From Aradus depressus (lineage: Eukaryota; Arthropoda; Insecta; Hemiptera; Aradidae): 64,000 bases of DNA. The stretch's first letter is position 1; each line of letters begins with the position of its first letter. Positions 57,454-64,000 of the stretch are shown here, piece by piece. The notes below the pieces were generated by a model. It did no database searches. It saw only the letters and a program-made list of their open reading frames with translations, and was not told the DNA's origin. Made by a program: the position numbers and the translations under genes. Location of the stretch: assembly GCA_963662175.1 (NCBI GenBank), contig OY759222.1, forward strand, positions 15,820,222 through 15,884,221, in the 5' to 3' direction.

Positions 57454-60400
57454 TTATAAATATTTGCTTTCTCCGACAGAAAACCTTGTGTTTAAGAGTT
57501 GGGCTTTCTTTAGAATGGATTTTTTCTGTGCCTCGTCAAATTTGTTGGACTGGAGATCCACTTCTCGGCTGAACGGTCGTCTTTCCGGCTTCTCGTCTCC
57601 TCGCTCCTTTTCTTCTTTCTGTTCGACAAAACAAAATAAGAAAAAATAAAAATATTTCGGAAGGAAATATAGTAAAATAACAAGAATCCAGATTTGGTAG
57701 AAAACATATGTTAATAGATAATTAATAATTTATCTATGTGAGGATTGGACCAAAAGTAGAGATTAAATTCTGTTGGCCTTAATTCCTTTTTTTTTAAGTT
57801 TTCCCATACCACCAGAACCCTTAGGCCGGCCGCACACTATCGCAAACAATCAGCGCCAGTCAAAACATTTTGTTTGAGGCGGGCAGAGAATGCACCGAAA
57901 TACGGTGCATGGGTGGTAAGCCCTCGCACACTAGTCGAGCAGGTGTTTGCCATTCGCACAAACAGCCCAGTCAATGTTGACGACTACTTGTTTGCGGCCT
58001 ACAAAAGTAAGTATGTTTTCATATTTTTTACCAAAATACACGTTATTATTGAATTCTGTTTGCTCAAAATATTAATAATAACAATTATAATATTATGTAC
58101 AATAATTTATGTACATAAATATATATTTAGAAAGTTTCATTGCATTTTATTTATTATTGATTACCTCAATGTCACGAAGAGTTTTCTTCCGGTTGTAGGA
58201 GGTAATCTGCGTTTTTATTGCGTCTCCGATTAACTCCAACAAAAAATTAAAACTTTCCATTGACATTTAATACAATTAAAGAGTTGCTTTCGTTTCTTCG
58301 CATTAAGAAAGGGTGAACCCAATACTGTCGATTATTACAATTTGTGAACATATCCCATATAACTGGGGGACCACGCTATCTATTTCCTCATCTGACGAAA
58401 TTTTAAAACACACTGGAAGCGAAGTGGGGTAGATATAGGACTTTGTTATGATTAAGTTGCAAGAATTTCAAAAGGAATTAAAGGGCCCCTCGAAATAATG
58501 TTTGAAGTGTTTGCCCAAGTGTGCAGGGAGAGTCAAGACAAACAGTCGTAACTGGTTGGGTCGCACACTTTCTGTTGCCCGCAAACGTTTTGTTTGCGAT
58601 AGTGTGCGGCCGGCTTTATGGGAAGCTCATAATGTCCGTCCGTCACAGCTTTATGAACCATTTAGCCCAGAAAGTTAAAATTTGATAAGTAGATATAATC
58701 AACCCACAGACGAAAATATTAAAATTTAAAAAAAAAATGTCATTAGTAATTAAATGAATTGTTTGAGGGGGTATTGATTGAAAAGGCATTACGTTAAGAA
58801 TTTTAAAAAATCAATACTTATTTGGAAAAAGAAATAATAATAATGGACGATTGTCCACCCCACATTTCCGAAAAATCGTAACCCTAATCGCGCTAAGTCC
58901 AAATCGCATAACAGATTTTATTTTCTTAGGATTTAACGCGGCATTATTTCCTGACATAGAGATGCAGAACGGCCTTCCTTACCACACAGACACACAGGTA
59001 CAGTAAAGGTGACGTTCTCATGGGGCCCTTATCTCCTTCTTCAGGAGGTTCCTGGAAACAGGCACCTGACGATCTGTGCAGGTGCATCTATACAGAACGG
59101 AAGAAAAGGACTATGTCCTGTCAACTTACTTTCTTCTGCTTCCTGATCTCTTTCTGATGTAGCTCCAGAAGTGACTTCCCCCTCTTCTTGCACTTCTTGG
59201 ACAGCTCCTCCATCTCCTTGTTCTTCTGCAGCAGCTCCACCTTCCTAGAGTCATCCTCAGGTTTATCCTCAACTATTCCCATCTGTGTAAGGAAAAAAAA
59301 AATTAATTGTTGGCTTGTGTAAGGAGATTTTGTATGTATAATAATATATATGGCAGCTAAATTATTCTTTTATTTTCTAAGTTCAGAACATACATAATAC
59401 GCAGACGTTTCAGACGTATTCTCCCATCATCAGTTTATATAATGTATCATTACTTGTTCGTCATTAATTTAATATACAGTAAAACCTCTCTTTACGGACA
59501 CCCCTCTCCGACGAACACTTTTGCGATGTCCCGGCCCGAAGTATAAGGAAACAATGTATTTTAACCCCCCTCGAAACGGACGCGGACAAACAAATTTTTC
59601 GACATCGAGATAAATTGACCTCTCCTAAGCGGACACTGACAAAACCATCCATTTGAAAAATATAATTTTGAATGCTTTTTATTATTCGTAGAATTCGCTG
59701 TTTGTGAAACAGGGATACATATCTACTGTTTGGTTTATTAACTTAAAATCCATAATGACTATTGTTATGTGTGTTTTATCTAATTATCTATTGTTTGTTA
59801 CCTATATATGTACATAGTATTTAAAATAAAAACAAATTAAACGTTTTGTATATGTACCTACATACATATAATGAAGTTTTGTATATGTACCTACATACAT
59901 ATAATGAAGTTTTGTATATGTACCTACATACATATAATGAAGTTTTTTTTAAAAACCTAAACGGACTTCCTTCTGCAACGGACAATTTTCTTGGAGCCGT
60001 GACTGTCCGTTGCAGAGGGGTCTTATAAGTAACATTTTTAAATATTTTACGATTCAAAAATGCTATCTGGCCTGTTGGTTCTGTATTTAACGAAAACGTT
60101 CTTTTCAATACCTGCAGACATTTATATATAAACGTTTTTTGTAGTTAGGGAAAGCAATCTCTGAGACGCTACAACTCAGTACACGTAGGTCCTACATCAA
60201 ATTTGACAAAAATTGTTAAGTCAGAAATTTCATTAGGAACCTTTTTTTTTTTTTTAATAGACGATTTTTTGAATGTCTGAAAAATGACATGCAACGGATA
60301 GAACGGGGAACCGTTCGATCTAGCTGAAATTCTGATAAAGAGGTTTCAAGAGGTTTTTAACAAGTTTCAGCCTTTACCTCTATTAGAAGTGATTGAAAAA

Positions 60401-60684
60401 GATGTCGGCAGATTTGATGTCACGAAAACGGATTAATTAATAATAATAGATTATATATTTACCTCTTGAAGACGTTCCTTTCTGGCACGTTCTTCGGGTG
60501 AGTCCGTCCAGGAGGAGCGGTCGGTCATGTCTGGGGCAGGATTGTTGCGGAACTTGCGGGCTGTTGGTAGCCCTAGGGCAGCTCGACGGGCCTCAGGCAG
60601 TTCTGTCATCCAGGCCTCACGTTTGGGGACCATCTCCCCATCACCAGACAGCTTGAACACACACAGCGCTGTTACTACATACAG
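57454..60684 (-). CDS. Gpalpp1: GPALPP1 / DUF3752-domain protein, 3' part
   Basis: Three exons on the minus strand: upstream exon ending at 60463 (start at 60651, 60668 or 60684 unresolved), 59282-59130, and 57618-57454 with the stop. The visible translation contains KREAWMTELPEARRAALGL, then DMTDRSSWTDSPEERARK, then RGKSLLELHQKEIRKQKK, then ERRPFSREVDLQSNKFDEAQ and ILKKAQLLNTRFSVGESKYL. These correspond in order to the WMTELPP, DRSxWTDTP, SLxxxHxKKLK, RxPFDRDKDLxxNRFDEAQ and LNTRF blocks of GPALPP1. Downstream junctions are phase 0. The N-terminal part with the GPALPP motifs is not found up to 64000, so 5' exons lie beyond the window or are unrecognised. Function is poorly known (a nuclear, lysine-rich protein). 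Introns hold a Harbinger-like and a pogo-like MITE. Confidence 0.85.
57824..58615. mobile_element. Harbinger-like non-autonomous element (MITE) with TTA duplications
   Basis: Terminal inverted repeats of about 24 bp begin GGCCGGCCGCACACTATCGC at the left and are inverted at the right end (gcgatagtgtgcggccggc). They are flanked by TTA at 57821-57823 and 58616-58618, the 3-bp target duplication typical of PIF/Harbinger. Sub-terminal copies of gcacac and gcaaac motifs recur inside (57925-58000, 58505-58585). No transposase. It sits in the last GPALPP1 intron. Confidence 0.8.
59396..59450 (-). ncRNA. hammerhead-like motif with weak stem II
   Basis: On the minus strand: CUGAUGA, spacer U, GGGAGAAUACGUCU (only a 3-bp stem), GAA, the palindrome ACGU, C, then UGCGUAUUAUGU. 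The core is canonical but stem II is decayed. Confidence 0.4.
59477..60029. mobile_element. pogo/Tigger-like MITE
   Basis: The left end, CAGTAAAACCTCTCTTTACG followed by gacacc, and the right end, ttgcagaggggtcttataag, are imperfect inverted repeats flanked by TA. The acc-tct-c...acggac pattern is that of pogo/Tigger-type mariner relatives. Internal copies of cggac recur. A 33-bp triplication lies inside. No transposase frame. Confidence 0.7.
59843..59945. repeat. 33-bp perfect triplication
   Basis: The block gttttgtatatgtacctaca followed by tacatataatgaa occurs three times in a row (59843, 59876, 59909). It produces the repeated frame YKTSLYVCRYI on the minus strand. Confidence 0.95.
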
Positions 60685-60834
60685 CTGTATGACAAAAGAG
60701 ACCAGCTCACGATCCCTCCTCACAGGACATCTCAGTGTAGACTGACTGGCGTAAAGAGAATAAAAGAAAATTAAACCAAACAGATTGTTTAACATTTATA
60801 TTAATTTCACAAAAAAATATATAAATATCGACTT

Positions 60835-60975
60835 ACGCCATCGTCGGCACAAGGGGTTCAACAGTCTGTTAAACCCGAAACCGATAACTGTGTACATATA
60901 TATATTTTTTTTGTGGATTTAGACAATAAAAATGTTGAACAAGCTCATAAACAAATATTGAGGCAAATAATCATT
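60835..60975 (+). repeat. GTGGAATTAGACAA-family repeat
   Basis: acccgaaaccgataactgtg, then ttttgtggatttagacaata, then aaatgttgaacaagctc. It is cut at its right end by the LINE at about 60980. Confidence 0.65.
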
Positions 60976-60979
60976 GTTA

Positions 60980-61736
60980 CATAAACGCGGAATTAGTGGC
61001 TATTGGCAAGAGTCTGAATGTCTCTATCCCCAATGGAAGCCAACTGATAGTCTGCAGTGACTCCCTGTCGGCTCTATTGGCCATGGGGAATCAGTATTCA
61101 GAACATCTTGTCCAAAACATACTACTGATGGCCCGATGGTCGACATATAAGAATGCCAGGCGCGCCATACTAGGACTATCAACATCCGAAGTCCCTGTAA
61201 GTGACTCCGTTGCCTACATCAAGGAAAGAGTCTGAATCAAATGGCAGATTCGGTGGCTCGGTATGACGGATAATAAGCGATGGATCATCAAAAGCTCCAC
61301 TCGAGTTTGGAAGACTTCAATAAGAGAAAAAAGGAAAGAAGAAGTAATTTTGACTCGGTTACGTATCGGGCAGACCAGGCTGACCCATGGTTATCTGATG
61401 GTTCAGGAACCCACTCCTCTGTCAGTCCTGCGGGATTGGACTGTCTGTCAGACTCATTCTGGTCGATATTTCCGAAATGCTATCTAATAATAGCTCACAA
61501 ATCACCCAACTATTTCATTTTTTGAACTTCACAAACCTGCTATCTAAATTATAAAATAATGTCTCACATAGCCTTTCTATTCCGTATACAGCAATCTCGA
61601 CCTTTATTATTATTAATCTGCGCCTATCCAAATTAGCCCGCTAGGATCCCCACAGACGCAGGTATAAACAATAATAAACTGCAGATCCACCAGGCATCCA
61701 TGACCCTCGTGGTCGAAATGCCTTAAAAAAAAAAAA
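60980..61736 (+). mobile_element. I-type LINE: RNase H, Cys knuckle, 3' UTR and poly-A
   Basis: The frame AELVAIGKSLNVSIPNGSQL followed by IVCSDSLSALLAMGNQYSE is a LINE-type RNase H domain (acidic E and D residues visible). After a stop at 61235 the next frame reads IKWQIRWLGMTDNKRWIIKS, VWKTSIREKRKEEVILTRL and RIGQTRLTHGYLMVQEPTPL, then a frameshifted knuckle. A 3' UTR follows and ends in an A run (61723-61736). It is 5'-truncated, with at least one stop and frameshifts, so it is dead. Confidence 0.85.
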
Positions 61737-61759
61737 ACAACAATTTTCAGTTAGATTTT

Positions 61760-62035
61760 TCCGTTAAGAACTCTTCTATGGGGTTTCCCTTAGCGTTGGA
61801 GAGTGACAGTCTCACGTAATTTCAGAATAGTATAAATATGCCAACTACAAAATCGAAACCTAAATGTTACTATTGAACTCTTTGCTGACGATGGCATAAG
61901 TGGTATAACCCGCAACCCATACATTATATGCATAGGTATATATTTTTTTGTGGAATTAGACAAGCTCTTTAATTTTATTAGTTTTTCAACTATATCGACA
62001 GATAGCAAAAATGAATTCGGAGAGTAAAAAGAGCA
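61760..62035 (+). repeat. GTGGAATTAGACAA-family repeat, longest copy
   Basis: ttttccgttaagaac, gagagtgacagtctcacg, ctgacgatggcataagtg, tttttttgtggaattagaca, caactatatcgacag, gaattcggag. Same order as 56165-56420. Confidence 0.7.
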
Positions 62036-63770
62036 CCCAAGATCATGTTGTATCGTGACGTTGTATCCCCGCTCATATGGTTTTAAAATTTTAATTGCTT
62101 AATGTTTTTTTTTGTACTTTTTTCTTATTGATAAGACTTTAGTTATTCCTCCAGCCTAAAAAGAATAACCCTAAAGTGTCAAAAGAAAAGATTAAAGGTT
62201 GAAGAAAAAAAGGAAAGAACCGAATGTAATGGTTGCTAATGAAAGACAAATAAGTTGGCCATTTCTTTATATTGTGACTCAACACAGATAATTCTTTTCC
62301 GGCCATAAAGAAATTGAGTCTTGAAAATTATCTTCTTTATTGAAGAAATCAACAAAACAAACAGCTATATCAAAAGAAAGTTTTTACCATTAACTTTCAC
62401 AAAGCTGTGAAATACACTTCATATTTTAATAAACTTATCTTATCTACCTTCAATATCAAATAAAATATTTAATAATAGTATTTCACAAGTATTGAAGTCC
62501 TGAAAAAAAAAAAAAAGTTTTTCTTATTCCTAATAATTTTTTTATTATTGAAAACTAAAATATTGAAAATAATATGTTTAGGTGTTGCAATTGTCCACGC
62601 TAATTGTTCAAATAGATTAGATGGACTCAATTTAGACGTTTCAAGAAAATTTATTTCACAAATTTGAAATAAATATCGAAATGCAAGGAAATTAATACCT
62701 ACCTGAACTAAATCAATAACGACCAACGTCGAGCTCTCTCGACATATGTATGACGAACAGGGCGATGTTGCACATGTGCAAGGTGCATTCAAATGTGTTG
62801 ACAATAAATTACATTACAACAGTTACATCCATCTATCAATAAAGAAGAAGAAGAAAAAAAAAATAACTAGTCAAGTGAAATTGAAAGAATGTAATAGAGG
62901 CCGCCCAGAATACCAATTAAAAATTTCAGGAATGAAATGGACATCAATTTTTGTTTTTACTTTTTGAGTGCGAAACTCTTTAACATTGCTTTGTAATGCA
63001 ATGTTTTGAAGGAACTAACATGAACTAATAAAACGGACCATTAAGTTACGCTCAAGATGCTAACAGGTTTTATGTAATTCTAAAGACCTATATAAATATG
63101 ATATTGCAGTAACATTTATATAACGCTTAAATTTTCAAACTCTGGGGAAAATTGTAGAAGTAAAATGTATTTTCAATTGTTTTAAACACTGTTTAAAAAA
63201 CATTGGATACTTTAATAACTAAAATAATGTTTGTTTTCTTCTTCGCCCCCCTTAGACCCGCCCCTCAGGTCTTTCGCGGAAAAACTCTATCGCAAAAACT
63301 AATAATGGTATTATACATTTTTTTTTTGTTGGAGGGGGATTATCTAGAGAGAGTATGAAGTATGTTAAGACTTAGTAGAGGTGAGAGTACCTCTACTTGT
63401 TAGCTATTCTTTTTTTGTCCGGTTATGTTGCTTATATCGTCATTAGTGTTTATACAGTTTATTATTGGAGAATCATGGAATTTATACTCTGTGATATTAT
63501 TGCTAGGCCACAGAGAGACTCAGTTTCAATCAATTTTAAAATATTGAGAGAGTATCTGGTACTCTTTGTAAATACTTGATGTTATCCATCTCTCGCCTCA
63601 AGTATAACAGGAGTTGTGTTGTGCAAGGAATAGGAGGAGTTGGAGGCTTGCGAGTTGTCTCACTGTCTAAAGATATCATGGCTAGTCTGTTCATGGAATT
63701 ATTTAAATTATACGAAAATATATTTATATATGATAATAAGATGTTGTGGGGACGAGAATTCTCATTGAAA
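62036..63770. other. gene-free stretch
   Basis: AT-rich. A possible minus-strand donor at 62705 (TTCAG|GTAGGT) follows a short open frame (CTCATSPCSSYICRESSTLV), which could be an upstream exon of a minus-strand gene, but nothing supports its identity. Short frames at 63397-63862 look like chance. Confidence 0.35.
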
Positions 63771-63935
63771 TAAGTGACGTTGTCTTCCCAGTGTTTTATT
63801 ATTGACCAGAACCGGTTTTCATCAGTGGTACATCCCAACCACACAGGACAACTGGCCTTCAACCGCTACGCTGGTTGGTTGGGATGTACCACTGATGATG
63901 ACGTTGTTGCGTTGAACAGTGGGAAGACGTCTTTT
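63771..63935. repeat. decayed relative of the 55861-56126 palindrome
   Basis: It shares cgttgtcttcccagtgtttt, accagaaccggtttt, catcagtgg, acatcccaaccacacagga and the inverted partners. In the left arm stem II and GAA are deleted (accggttttcatcagtgg). In the right arm stem III is deleted (gttgcgttgaacagtggg). Neither arm keeps a whole hammerhead. Confidence 0.85.
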
Positions 63936-64000
63936 ATTTCTATAGAAAATATATTTAATGTTTTATATTGGGTCACTTCGATAACGCTTTTTCATTACTT

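Noticed and set aside
59821..60108. 95-codon minus-strand frame with repeated YKTSLYVCRYI
   Set aside because: Produced by the 33-bp triplication inside a MITE.
62469..62804. Possible first exon of a minus-strand gene (donor near 62705)
   Set aside because: There is a single plausible donor only. No recognisable protein and no acceptor partner could be established.

Overview
This is a 64 kb piece of an AT-rich animal nuclear genome, almost certainly an insect. The evidence is split genes with GT-AG introns, R1-like, Jockey-like and I-like LINE fragments, a Star-like FkbM-family gene, and a SINE tail made of the arthropod telomere pentamer CCTAA. The style of the repeats would suit a hemipteran, but that is only an impression. 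There are no bacterial genes, rRNA genes, free-standing tRNA genes or CRISPR arrays.

Seven host genes can be assembled exon by exon with matching splice phases. In order they are: an Rpp25-type Alba-domain subunit of RNase P/MRP (+, 16956-21128); Mob4/phocein of the STRIPAK complex (-, 24221-28026); an unrecognised signal-anchored single-pass membrane protein (-, 31863-37978); a seven-finger C2H2 protein (+, 39672-45280); Gemin6 of the SMN complex (-, 50077-50694); a Star-like protein with a decayed FkbM domain (+, 51152-54831); and the 3' half of a GPALPP1/DUF3752 gene (-, 57454 to about 60684). Gemin6 and the Star-like gene are divergent, with start codons 457 bp apart. Three of the seven products (Rpp25, Gemin6, and less certainly GPALPP1) belong to RNA processing.

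Positions 1-16 kb are gene-free repeat territory: SINEs, LINE 3' ends, a 145-bp tandem array, a long-TIR element and T-rich 3'-UTR-like blocks. From 16 to 64 kb the introns and intergenic spaces carry more of the same, including an 880-bp foldback, a Harbinger-like MITE with intact TTA target duplications and a pogo/Tigger-like MITE.

The most striking non-coding signal is a recurring hammerhead-ribozyme core. It reads C-U-G-A-N-G-A, one base, stem II, GAA, a palindromic stem III, a cleavage base, and a closing stem I. It occurs at 232-269, 46474-46514, 55051-55088 and, most completely, 56036-56077. In several places it is present on both strands because it sits in the arms of a palindromic foldback. 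This matches the dimeric minimal hammerheads known from Penelope-like retroelements. A second highlight is a decaying tandem copy of the zinc-finger exon directly after its stop codon.
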